From an uncultured Flavobacteriales bacterium (lineage in GTDB: Bacteria > Bacteroidota > Bacteroidia > Flavobacteriales_D > Sanyastnellaceae): a DNA stretch of 59,264 nt. Position 1 is the first letter of the stretch. Every line of letters begins with the position of its first letter. Location: assembly GCA_937974555.1 (NCBI GenBank), contig CALJKR010000008.1, positions 1-59,264 on the forward strand, written 5' to 3'. A program made the translations under genes and the position numbers. The notes below the pieces were generated by a model. The model was not told the origin of the DNA. It saw only the letters and a program-made list of their open reading frames with translations, and searched no databases. Positions 1 to 7,237 of this stretch are shown here, piece after piece.

Positions 1-1
1 T

Positions 2-847
2 TTATCGGTTGGAACAAATCCAAGATCTCTGAAGCGATTAATTAATACTCTTTCCTTACTCCACATCATTAGCGCTCAAAAATCAAAATTGGAAAGTCAT
101 ACAGGAAGTGACTTGGAGTCGTTAATTAATTTTGGTTTGGTGTGCATTCAGATTGCTTATCCTCGCGTTTATCAAGCAATACTGGAAGAGCCAGATTTTA
201 AAAAATGGAATGAGAAAACGGCAAGACGACTTCGGTTACAGGAAATTTCAGAAAGTCAATTAAATGCACTTAAAGAAACTTCTGAATTTGATGAAGATTG
301 GGAGATTGTTTTATTTCGATTGGCTCAACAAGAGACATTCTTGTCGGCAAGATCATTTCAGATATCTCAGTTGCTAAATTTCATTGCCGAGTTAGTACCA
401 GCAAATGAAGATTTCGGAAATTTTATTTCTAGAGTGATTGGTTTCAGTGTTGTGACTAGCGTGAGTTTGGATTTTGTTCCTAAAATGAGTAAAAAAGGAA
501 ATCGCGTTCGTTTTGATGATTGGGATAGCTATACCAGCATGTTATCTGAGAGTAAAAGCTTGGAGCCTTTGATTCCAACTCTTGAGCTGATTCGTGATTA
601 TTTTATTCAGACATTTCTGAATGAAATTCAAATAAATTTCACTCCAAATTTCATGACTATTGCAGTTAAGAATCCGATAGGACGAGCCAGGACAGTGGTG
701 TTTATCCGATTAACTAACAAGGGGTATGTTCAATTTGAGTACGCTGGTAAAACTGTCCAAGTTACTCGTTCAACTGATTTTACTGATGAAATGAAAAATG
801 AAATTCAAATACGATTCAATGAATTGTCATTGAATAAAATTCTTTAA
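2..847 (+). CDS. KAP-type P-loop NTPase, C-terminal part (5' end outside window)
   Basis: The reading frame is open from base 2, so this gene starts before the window; only about 281 C-terminal codons are visible, and the in-frame TTG at 89 is unlikely to be the start. Visible residues 6-15 read NPRSLKRLIN, which matches the conserved 'NPR..KR..N' element that follows the NTPase core in KAP-family P-loop ATPases. The Walker A and B motifs would lie upstream and cannot be seen. After this element comes a helical stretch (FGLVCIQIAYPRVYQ) and a poorly conserved C-terminal domain. KAP NTPases are often membrane-associated and several belong to anti-phage systems. The stop is one base from the next ATG, so it heads a coupled operon. 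Family assignment rests on one motif plus the overall pattern. Confidence 0.62.
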   Translation, partial: LSVGTNPRSLKRLINTLSLLHIISAQKSKLESHTGSDLESLINFGLVCIQIAYPRVYQAILEEPDFKKWNEKTARRLRLQEISESQLNALKETSEFDEDWEIVLFRLAQQETFLSARSFQISQLLNFIAELVPANEDFGNFISRVIGFSVVTSVSLDFVPKMSKKGNRVRFDDWDSYTSMLSESKSLEPLIPTLELIRDYFIQTFLNEIQINFTPNFMTIAVKNPIGRARTVVFIRLTNKGYVQFEYAGKTVQVTRSTDFTDEMKNEIQIRFNELSLNKIL

Positions 848-848
848 G

Positions 849-1157
849 ATGACAAAGAAGGCTGAGAAGAGTACAAGATTAGTTACGCAATATTCATTAA
901 TTTTATTGGGGGCTTCTCTTTTTTCAGCTTTGGTATTTTCGATTATTTCGCTGACCTCGAATAACATTTCGATACGGATTGTTTCGCGAGTTTTAGGGTT
1001 GATCTGCGCGCTTTCTTTTGGTTTTGTTTCATATACATTGGTTTATACTTCCTCTCCGCAGCATGATGTTTTTTATTATTATTTGGGTCTGATTTCATTT
1101 CTATGCAACGCAACTGCATTCATCATGATCATCCTTTCAATTATTAAAAAAGTATGA
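849..1157 (+). CDS. small three-helix membrane protein
   Basis: A 102-residue protein that I do not recognise. It has a short basic cytoplasmic-looking N-terminus (MTKKAEKSTR), then three hydrophobic segments at about residues 15-36, 42-66 and 76-98, and ends in two lysines. The ATG lies one base after the stop of the KAP gene, and its TGA overlaps the ATG of the following 52-codon gene, so translation is probably coupled. The close link to a KAP NTPase suggests a membrane partner or effector for that ATPase; this is inferred from position only. Codons are A/T-ending and fit the rest of the island. Confidence 0.6.
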   Translation: MTKKAEKSTRLVTQYSLILLGASLFSALVFSIISLTSNNISIRIVSRVLGLICALSFGFVSYTLVYTSSPQHDVFYYYLGLISFLCNATAFIMIILSIIKKV

Positions 1158-1312
1158 GTAGAAAATTTGGATTTTCATTTTCGTGGAAGAGATTACTGGG
1201 AATTTCTGGAATGAAAAACAGAGTCGCTCGTACCTCTGGAGTACCAACAACCAAAGGTGGATTAGAAAGAAAGCTAGGTCGGTTATTTATGAAATTATTT
1301 TTAGGAAGATGA
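1154..1312 (+). CDS. 52-residue basic protein in KAP operon
   Basis: A short ORF whose ATG at 1154 overlaps the stop of the membrane protein (ATGA) and whose TGA at 1310-1312 overlaps the ATG of the next gene. The product begins MSRKFGFSFSWKRLLGISG and is rich in Arg, Lys and Gly with no acidic residue except one Glu, so it is strongly basic and may bind nucleic acid or a membrane surface. The double stop/start overlap is good evidence that it is translated. The F-G-F-S-F-S-W-K-R start looks like a conserved small-protein family seen beside other accessory genes, but I cannot name a function. Its length makes it easy for gene callers to miss. Confidence 0.6.
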   Translation: MSRKFGFSFSWKRLLGISGMKNRVARTSGVPTTKGGLERKLGRLFMKLFLGR

Positions 1313-2070
1313 AATGTATTGTGTTCATCACATTTTTATTTTGGTCGATTACATTTCAAGCTCAGATTGTAAATATTGAGAGCCAGCGGATTCAAAGTGA
1401 TTCAAATTATAGAATTGTAAATCTCGATGGCAATTTTTCATCCCAATTGAATAATCAACGAACCTTAATGGATTATCATTTGGGTGGGTTGATTCAGTTT
1501 AAATCCAAAGACAGCAAGAACATGTGGCTCTTGCTGATCAATGGAGATAGAAGTATAGCGGATGGTAATGATATGAGCAATGCTAATTTGTTGCATTTGA
1601 GATACAGTCACAAAATACTACCCAAAATTAAAGTTGAATCTTTCTATCAAATTCAGAGCAATAAATTATTGGATTTAAAAAATCGGCAATTATTGGGAGC
1701 TGGATTAAGATTTAAATTCTTGGCAAGTGGAAGATGTAATTTGTACCTTGGATCGTTGTACATGTTCGAATTGGAGAGCACTTTGGAACATACTACACCA
1801 ATTGGTTATCATCGACTTTCCAACTATTTTTCTGTTTCGATCAAATCTATTAAGTCGAATATTGAATTCACCAACATAGTATACTATCAACCTTTGCTTC
1901 AAAATTTTTCCGATTTTAGGCTTTCAGGCCAGATGAATCTTTTGATTCCCATTTCCAATCGAATTGTTTTTACTTCTAATGTCATGTGTTATTTAGACAA
2001 AAGACCACCTTTAGATGTAGCTCCCTACACCTATCAAATTAGTCATGGCTTTAGATACAATTTCAAATGA
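1309..2070 (+). CDS. secreted outer-membrane beta-barrel-like protein (DUF481-like)
   Basis: I place the start at ATG 1309, not at the longer in-frame start at 1183, because the 253-residue product then begins with a typical signal peptide (MKCIVFITFLFWSITFQAQ) and overlaps the preceding stop by the usual ATGA. The mature protein is made of alternating short beta-prone stretches with aromatic residues (LLHLRYSHKIL, KVESFYQIQS, GLRFKFL, NLYLGSLYMFE) and ends in YNFK, as outer-membrane barrels do with a terminal aromatic. The pattern resembles DUF481/YdiY-type barrels. Its place in an operon with a KAP ATPase and a DNA-glycosylase-like protein is unexpected. Function unknown. Confidence 0.55.
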   Translation: MKCIVFITFLFWSITFQAQIVNIESQRIQSDSNYRIVNLDGNFSSQLNNQRTLMDYHLGGLIQFKSKDSKNMWLLLINGDRSIADGNDMSNANLLHLRYSHKILPKIKVESFYQIQSNKLLDLKNRQLLGAGLRFKFLASGRCNLYLGSLYMFELESTLEHTTPIGYHRLSNYFSVSIKSIKSNIEFTNIVYYQPLLQNFSDFRLSGQMNLLIPISNRIVFTSNVMCYLDKRPPLDVAPYTYQISHGFRYNFK

Positions 2071-2915
2071 ATTCAATTTTGTATTCTAAGGATTTAATCT
2101 CTATTCTTGAAGAAGGACTGTTTTATCCCGGAATTGGAATAGAAGAAGCTTATAAGCAGCTTGACGAGTACCGAGCCCGTCAAAGAATGGAGGTTGATTT
2201 TGTTATTTCCAAGTTTGAACTCAATTCTCCATTTAGAGGTCAAGTGACGTTGGACTCACCGACAACAACCCATGCCATTGATTTACCTATTTATCTTCGA
2301 AATGATTTTGCGGAACTTCGTCTCATGGTATTGGCCATGGATTCTTTGCCTCCCGAACCTGAATCCATTCATTGGCAGAAAAGAGAGATTAATTTACAAA
2401 CTGAAATTTGTTTCTGGGCACCTTTCAGTTTAATCGATGATTGGAATCATCCTGTCGGTTCAATGAAATCCAATCTGTCATTTTTTAAGCCATTGGTTTC
2501 TCAATTTTCAGTGTATGTAACCGATATCTATAAATTATTCTATCGCAAGATAGAAGCTCATGGTTACGTTTTGAGCAACCAAATTAGTTCGTATACCCAT
2601 TTAGAAGATAAAGTGCATTTTGAAATCTTGAATAGAGAAATTGATTTGGTTAAACCTACGGCAATTATTGTTCTCGGAAAGGCAGCCTTGGAAGCTTTGA
2701 GTACAAATCTGTTACCGAATAAGGGTCTTATATTTCCGGAATATCAAATTACCAACTTTCCTTGCCGAGTTTTGGCCTTGCCACATATCAGTGGAGCAGC
2801 CAATGGAGCCAAATCTAAATTTGTGAAGCGGCCTGAATTTGACTTTATTCAAGCAGATAGTTGGAATGGTAAATTGGCATTAATGGCATTGCACCAGCTA
2901 GGCTTTTGGCTATAA
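2067..2915 (+). CDS. uracil-DNA glycosylase superfamily-like protein
   Basis: A 282-residue protein with the motif order of the uracil-DNA glycosylase fold: a possible first loop VLAMDSLPPEP (residues 88-98), a strand VYVTDIYKLF (149-158), the buried strand PTAIIVLGKAA (197-207) and a closing loop ALPHISGAAN (237-246), comparable to the HPS-containing minor-groove loop of UDGs. The canonical catalytic GQDPY is not present and the loop has HIS instead of HPS, so the enzyme may act on another base or only bind. The ATG overlaps the preceding stop by four bases, making it the last gene of the coupled island. A modified-base glycosylase in a defence context is a reasonable but unproven reading. 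Confidence 0.55.
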   Translation: MNSILYSKDLISILEEGLFYPGIGIEEAYKQLDEYRARQRMEVDFVISKFELNSPFRGQVTLDSPTTTHAIDLPIYLRNDFAELRLMVLAMDSLPPEPESIHWQKREINLQTEICFWAPFSLIDDWNHPVGSMKSNLSFFKPLVSQFSVYVTDIYKLFYRKIEAHGYVLSNQISSYTHLEDKVHFEILNREIDLVKPTAIIVLGKAALEALSTNLLPNKGLIFPEYQITNFPCRVLALPHISGAANGAKSKFVKRPEFDFIQADSWNGKLALMALHQLGFWL

Positions 2916-3084
2916 AGGAATTGAATATATTTCAATCCTATCATAATCCCAAGCACATAATTTATACGTAATCAATTCCCCAACCTTCATTTTTACTGGA
3001 TTAGTTTTATTCAAAGGATTTGAAATAATAAATTTGCAACTTGATAATTATTTTAATTTACACTTAATGTTATTTGAAAATATG

Positions 3085-3092
3085 TATCTTTG
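3085..3092 (+). promoter_or_regulatory. -7 promoter element TATCTTTG
   Basis: The octamer TATCTTTG fits the Bacteroidota -7 consensus TAnnTTTG exactly. No good TTTG -33 partner is present at the usual 19-20 bp. It lies just before the remnant higB sequence and about 100 bases before the HigA-like start, so it probably once drove the toxin-antitoxin pair and may still drive the antitoxin gene. Confidence 0.45.
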
Positions 3093-3094
3093 TC

Positions 3095-3184
3095 GTGAAT
3101 ATTACTTTAAAAACAAAAAACTTGAGAAGCCATTCTTTGAATGTCATTTTTGAGTGTAGCGTCTGTTTGAAGGACTACCATTAA
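3095..3184 (+). pseudogene. remnant of a HigB-like toxin gene
   Basis: Two fragments look like the ends of a HigB/RelE toxin (about 92-100 residues when intact). Starting at GTG 3095 and restoring one missing T near 3107 gives a HigB-like N-terminus, M-N-I-T-F-K-N-K-K-L-E-K-P-F-F-E. At 3170-3184 a frame ends K-D-Y-H-stop, the C-terminal signature of the HigB group that pairs with HPGE-type HigA. The last codon is 11 bases before the antitoxin ATG, the normal spacing. The roughly 70 central codons are gone and the two ends are out of frame. Identification from such short fragments is tentative. Confidence 0.4.
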
Positions 3185-3195
3185 GTCAGGTCGTT

Positions 3196-4119
3196 ATGAA
3201 AAATAAAAACTCGTATTTCGCTCCCATTGTTTTTCATCCGGGTGAAACGTTGGCAGAAAAGTTGGCAGAGATGAACATGGGCCCCAAAGAGTTTGCAGTG
3301 CGCACCGGAAAACCGGAGAAGACGATTATCGCGGTTTTAAATGGCAACAGCTCCATTACACCGGATATGGCCATTCAATTTGAACAGGTCACACACATCA
3401 AAGCGGATTATTGGATGAAAATGCAAAATGCATTCAATGCCTATTTGGCCAGTGATCGATACAAGACCATTATTGCGGATGCGATTCCTTGGGCCAAAAA
3501 ATTTCCTTTGCAAGAGATGATGAGCATGGGCTGGTTGCCGCAACAAGATTCAATGGAAGATAGGACCTTGTCGTTGCTTTCTTTTTTTAGATTGAGTTCT
3601 GCAGGGGCTTGGGAAAATTATTATTGCAATCAACAACTGAAAGTGGCTTTTCGTATTTCATTGGACAAGTCCAACACGCCTTTTGCAATCTCTGCGTGGT
3701 TGAGGCAAGGCGAGATTGTCGCTGAAGAAATGAATGTGATGGACTACTCGGCCAAAAAATTCAAATCGATATTACCGAAATTGCAATCACTAACCGCTCT
3801 TTCAATGGAAGAAAGTTTTGATAAAATCCAAAAATATTGCAGTTCAGCCGGAGTAAAAGTGATGCGAATTCCATCCCTGAAAAAAACAGAAATCAGCGGA
3901 GCAACACGCTGGATCAAAGACGCTCCTTGTATTCAAATTGCAGATAGTTTGAAAAGCAAGAATGATTTCTGGTTTACTTTTTTTCATGAAGTGGGTCACA
4001 TTTTGCTTCACGGTAAAAAAGAAATCTTCTTGGAAAAAGTGGCTTATTCGGATTGGCAAAAAGACAAGGAAAAGGAAGCTGATGCTTTTGCACGAAAATG
4101 GTTGATGGTTAATGGTTGA
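3196..4119 (+). CDS. HigA-like antitoxin fused to ImmA/IrrE metallopeptidase, C-terminally truncated
   Basis: The N-terminal 75 residues are an XRE-type helix-turn-helix with the HigA hallmark FHPGETLAEKL (13-23). A linker leads to an ImmA/IrrE-type zinc peptidase with HEVGH at 264-268 and a third-ligand helix EADAFAR at 294-300. Such fusions repress a toxin operon and may cleave regulators. Relatives continue about 40-60 residues after the EADAFAR helix; here the protein stops seven residues later, and the last codons (M-V-N-G-stop) are part of the 7-bp repeat that fills 4100-4225. The catalytic residues are kept, so partial activity is possible. With only remnants of higB upstream this is probably an orphaned, decaying module. 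Confidence 0.8.
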   Translation: MKNKNSYFAPIVFHPGETLAEKLAEMNMGPKEFAVRTGKPEKTIIAVLNGNSSITPDMAIQFEQVTHIKADYWMKMQNAFNAYLASDRYKTIIADAIPWAKKFPLQEMMSMGWLPQQDSMEDRTLSLLSFFRLSSAGAWENYYCNQQLKVAFRISLDKSNTPFAISAWLRQGEIVAEEMNVMDYSAKKFKSILPKLQSLTALSMEESFDKIQKYCSSAGVKVMRIPSLKKTEISGATRWIKDAPCIQIADSLKSKNDFWFTFFHEVGHILLHGKKEIFLEKVAYSDWQKDKEKEADAFARKWLMVNG

Positions 4120-4252
4120 CGGTTGACGGTTTTCGGTTTATGGTTGACGGTTTAGAGTTCACAGTTCACAGTTTTCGGTTTACTTTAGACCCATAACCCA
4201 TAACCCATAACCCATAACCCATAACCAATCCACCGATCTACCGATTCACCGA
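4100..4252. repeat. 7-8 bp tandem repeat tract between convergent genes
   Basis: From about 4100 the sequence has a seven-base period: degenerate units such as ATGGTTG, ACGGTTG, TCGGTTT and ACAGTTC, then five exact copies of CCCATAA at 4190-4224. This is followed by 8-bp units of the type CCACCGAT, CTACCGAT, TCACCGAA up to about 4252. The tract contains the stop codon of the plus-strand HigA-ImmA gene and the stop plus last four codons of the minus-strand lectin gene. It therefore spans the whole convergent junction. Tract length is likely to vary between strains through slippage. Confidence 0.85.
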
Positions 4253-6421
4253 AACAAACCCATCCACTTGTCCCTCATCGCCAGCGCCACAAGTGGTGAC
4301 GTAGGTAAGGATGTAGTAGTACGTGCCTTCTGCCAAATCGGAGGGCTTGAAATATGGAGTGGTGTCACTCGAATCAAATAGGATGCTGCCCCAACGGTTG
4401 TATACCTTCAAATCATAACTGGAGAAGTATGCTCTGACATCCTGCGCGGGATCATTGGGTAAAAAGGGGCGCCACTCATCATTGATGTTGTCATTGTTCA
4501 TGGTGATGATGTTGGGAAAACTCAATTGACTGACATCAAAATGGATGTTGTTGTTCTCTGGAACAAAGACCTCCGTGCTGCGAATACATCCGTTGTCTGG
4601 ATTCTGGATGTTGACATAGTAAATGGCGCTGGCATTTACTTCAGGATACAATACATTGGGATCGATGCCGACAAATGATCCGTCAATCGTGCTCCATTGG
4701 GCATTCCAGCTGGGTAAATTGACGGTGTACATATTCAATGTTTCGATGGGATGCAAACAGCTCAAACTGTCGGGTGTCCCCCAAGTTATCTCTGGACGAA
4801 TAGTGTCTATGGCGATGGTGAAATTCTGAACCGCAGAACATCCGTTGTCTGTATTGGTGGCGGTTACGTTGTAGTTGCCGGCATTGGTTACCGACCAATT
4901 GTTTTGTGCAGGTGGGTTGTTGATATTGGGTCCCCAATCATAACTCATGTTGGGTGCATTGCTGTTGACGATCATGGTTAAGGTGGGCTCAAAACAGTTG
5001 ATGAGATTTTCTGGTGAGGGGGTCAACACGGGGATATTTTGATCCGCGGTAACAGTGATGCTGTAAGTATCCTGGCAGTTGCTGTTGTAGTAGGCTGAAA
5101 TGGTATACACGCCGGTATTGGCGATGGTGATGAACGCCTGGGCAGGGTTCATATTGATTTGTCCACCAGTAGTGGTCCACATGAATTGGGTGCCGTTGAT
5201 TGTGCTGTTTGCCGCAAAGGTCAATGTAGGATCGTAACAAGTGAGTACCGAATCATAATCTACACTCAATATAAAATCGCTGTAATCCGCAGATACAATC
5301 ACAGTATCACTATCAAAGCATTGGTTGTTGTAATTGGCTTCAACTATATACGTTCCAGATTGATTGGTGTTCATCAAGGAAAGCGTATCAAGGCCAAGTA
5401 TCGCGCCATCCACTGTGCTCCAATTATAATGCAAGCTCGTAAAGTTGGAGGTGGTGTTGACCGTGGCCAAGGTGTCAGCGCATTGCAATAGGGCAGTGGC
5501 CGGGATGTCAATCACCAATGGTTCTACATTGATGATGATGGTGGATGTTTGGGCTATGCCGCAAAGGTTGGTAAAGGTGACACTGTACGTGGTGGTGGTG
5601 TCCGGTGTGGCAATGGGATTGACAATGGTGGGATCACTCAAGGTGGCAGGCGGTGTCCAATTGTATGTGCCATTTTGTGAGGGACCGGCATTGATTTGAA
5701 CACTCGTTCCTGGGCATGCCTGAACCTCAGCAGCAGAGGCCAAAATATCGGGCTCCAAACACACGCGATGGGTGTTTACAGCTCCACCAGTGGCGGCGGT
5801 AAATCCCCAATAAACATAGGATTGTCCATTGAAGATTTCATTGGAAATATCAATGGTGGCTTGTAAGCGAAAAACACAATCAAAGTAAACCTGAATCAAG
5901 TGGGCCGATGCATCCCATTTGATTTGCACCACGTGGTCTGTATTGTCCTCGGTATTGACATCCAGGGCGTCCATTTGTACAGGCCCTGCAATGTTCTCTG
6001 CTAAGTTGTGATTGACAACGCCATTTTTTTCTATGGCAATGTGATCGTAGGTGGGATCTCCGGAATCTGTGTTTTGCCACGTATCAAATTCAATTCCCAA
6101 CGAGGTGGTAAAACTTTGATAACCCATTCCTCCGCCACTAACACCGATGGCACTGGTTCCGATGTTTTGCAATACAAAACAAATTCCATCCGCTCCGTTG
6201 GCGTCCTGATTGCCCAGGTACATTTTGAAGGTAATGTCAAAATCTTCTACCAAGTTGATCATGTTGGCATACCAAACGGTTCCGTTCTGATTACCACCAC
6301 TGCTGGTCAATTGATAGCAATCATTGCCCGTGGCTTGGGCATTGCCATTTAAAAAGTAAGTCTGACTGTGGGAGACCAAAGAAAAGACAGCGCAAAAAAC
6401 GAAAACAACTAAATTCTTCAT
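4238..6421 (-). CDS. L-type lectin-domain T9SS protein, type B sorting domain
   Basis: A 727-residue secreted protein. Residues 1-19 are a signal peptide (ends HSQ). About 20-225 form a legume/L-type lectin-like domain (GADGICFVLQN, LGIEFDTWQN, DHIAIEKNG are typical strands with the Asp/Asn metal-site region). About 230-620 hold several Ig/PKD-like repeats with spaced cysteines and Y-x-W motifs. The last ~90 residues are a T9SS type B (gliding-motility-associated) sorting domain with NDEWRPF and YDLKVYNRWG. It is expected on the cell surface as a carbohydrate-binding adhesin. It is paralogous in plan to the 1,020-residue protein at 12312. A near-consensus -7 element lies at about 6430-6437 on the minus strand. 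The final codons lie inside an 8-bp repeat. Confidence 0.85.
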   Translation of the reverse strand: MKNLVVFVFCAVFSLVSHSQTYFLNGNAQATGNDCYQLTSSGGNQNGTVWYANMINLVEDFDITFKMYLGNQDANGADGICFVLQNIGTSAIGVSGGGMGYQSFTTSLGIEFDTWQNTDSGDPTYDHIAIEKNGVVNHNLAENIAGPVQMDALDVNTEDNTDHVVQIKWDASAHLIQVYFDCVFRLQATIDISNEIFNGQSYVYWGFTAATGGAVNTHRVCLEPDILASAAEVQACPGTSVQINAGPSQNGTYNWTPPATLSDPTIVNPIATPDTTTTYSVTFTNLCGIAQTSTIIINVEPLVIDIPATALLQCADTLATVNTTSNFTSLHYNWSTVDGAILGLDTLSLMNTNQSGTYIVEANYNNQCFDSDTVIVSADYSDFILSVDYDSVLTCYDPTLTFAANSTINGTQFMWTTTGGQINMNPAQAFITIANTGVYTISAYYNSNCQDTYSITVTADQNIPVLTPSPENLINCFEPTLTMIVNSNAPNMSYDWGPNINNPPAQNNWSVTNAGNYNVTATNTDNGCSAVQNFTIAIDTIRPEITWGTPDSLSCLHPIETLNMYTVNLPSWNAQWSTIDGSFVGIDPNVLYPEVNASAIYYVNIQNPDNGCIRSTEVFVPENNNIHFDVSQLSFPNIITMNNDNINDEWRPFLPNDPAQDVRAYFSSYDLKVYNRWGSILFDSSDTTPYFKPSDLAEGTYYYILTYVTTCGAGDEGQVDGFVSVNR

Positions 6422-6451
6422 AGTTGTTTCGAAGATAGTGATTTATTTTCT

Positions 6452-7210
6452 TTACTTCATTCCACGCTCTTTGCAAATAAGCTCATAGGCTTTCTGCACT
6501 TCTATGAATTTGTCTTGTGCGGCCTTTTGGTGTGACTCGCCCAAATCACGAACTTTATCGGGATGGTATTTCATGGCCATTTTTCTGAAGGCTTTTTTTA
6601 CCTCTTCATCCGTGGCATCTGGGGTAATTTCCAAAATGGTGTAAGACTTATCCGTTGAAGCATAAAACATGGCTTTGATGGAATCACGATCGGCTTGTGA
6701 AAGACCAATGTAGTAGGCAATTCTGTCCACCAGTTCTACTTCGCTTTTGTCCACGTTGCCATCGGCTTTGGCGATGTTGTACAAATAGTGAATCAATTGC
6801 AGGCGCATGGGATGCTCCATGTAATATTTGATTTGATCACAGATCTGCTTAACCGGAATATCCTTGTTCAACAATTCCTTTAAAATCCCAATTTGTTCTG
6901 CCGCGATGGCTTCTCCAAATTGTTTTCTAAACGTTTCTCGGATGTAGTCCAGTTCACTTTTCATGTGTCGCCCGTCGGCTTTCATCACTGCAGCGGACAA
7001 TACCAAGAGGGCTGAACTGAAGTCGCCTTGTCTGGTCTGATGTCTTTGGTATTGCGGAGAGGCATCTCTCCTGGGATCGTAATTCTTTTGCTCTGTGGTG
7101 CTTAACGATTTGTCTTCGACCATCGCGCCAAAGGCAAATCCCAAAAGGGCACCGATGGGTCCGCCCAATGCCCAACCCAGTCCTCCGCCAATCCATTTTG
7201 CGTATTTCAT
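6452..7210 (-). CDS. TerB-DnaJ co-chaperone (DjlA-like)
   Basis: A 252-residue protein with three parts: a glycine-rich hydrophobic N-terminus (residues 6-30, GGGLGWALGGPIGALLG) that probably inserts in or packs on the membrane; a TerB-type all-helical domain (about 64-180) with acidic KADG repeats at 77-80 and 148-151; and a C-terminal J domain (about 188-250) with the HPD tripeptide at 216-218 that stimulates DnaK. This is the DjlA architecture. It is the last gene of the minus-strand LemA-TPM-TPM-DjlA string, 27 bases after the TPM gene, suggesting a joint envelope-stress role. The start gives MKYAKWIGG and no earlier start is plausible. Confidence 0.88.
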   Translation of the reverse strand: MKYAKWIGGGLGWALGGPIGALLGFAFGAMVEDKSLSTTEQKNYDPRRDASPQYQRHQTRQGDFSSALLVLSAAVMKADGRHMKSELDYIRETFRKQFGEAIAAEQIGILKELLNKDIPVKQICDQIKYYMEHPMRLQLIHYLYNIAKADGNVDKSEVELVDRIAYYIGLSQADRDSIKAMFYASTDKSYTILEITPDATDEEVKKAFRKMAMKYHPDKVRDLGESHQKAAQDKFIEVQKAYELICKERGMK

Positions 7211-7237
7211 TTTAATACAATTTTGTCTTTTACTATT

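Noticed and set aside
1183..1308. N-terminal extension of the beta-barrel gene
   Set aside because: It lies in another frame of the 52-codon gene; the real start at 1309 gives a clean signal peptide.
2..2915. The KAP operon as a Qat (QatABCD) system
   Set aside because: Only the KAP ATPase would fit; there is no QueC-like, TatD-like or QatB-like gene.
2916..3084. Possible terminator hairpin after the UDG-like gene (ATTGAA...TTCAAT, about 2921-2937)
   Set aside because: The stem is only six A/T-rich pairs with no U tract, too weak to call.
4190..4224. CCCATAA units as a telomere or CRISPR array
   Set aside because: Units are contiguous without spacers and within a bacterial gene junction; they fit simple tandem repeats.
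4623..5699. Several plus-strand ORFs opposite the lectin gene
   Set aside because: They are shadows of a long repeat-rich minus-strand gene with clear domains.
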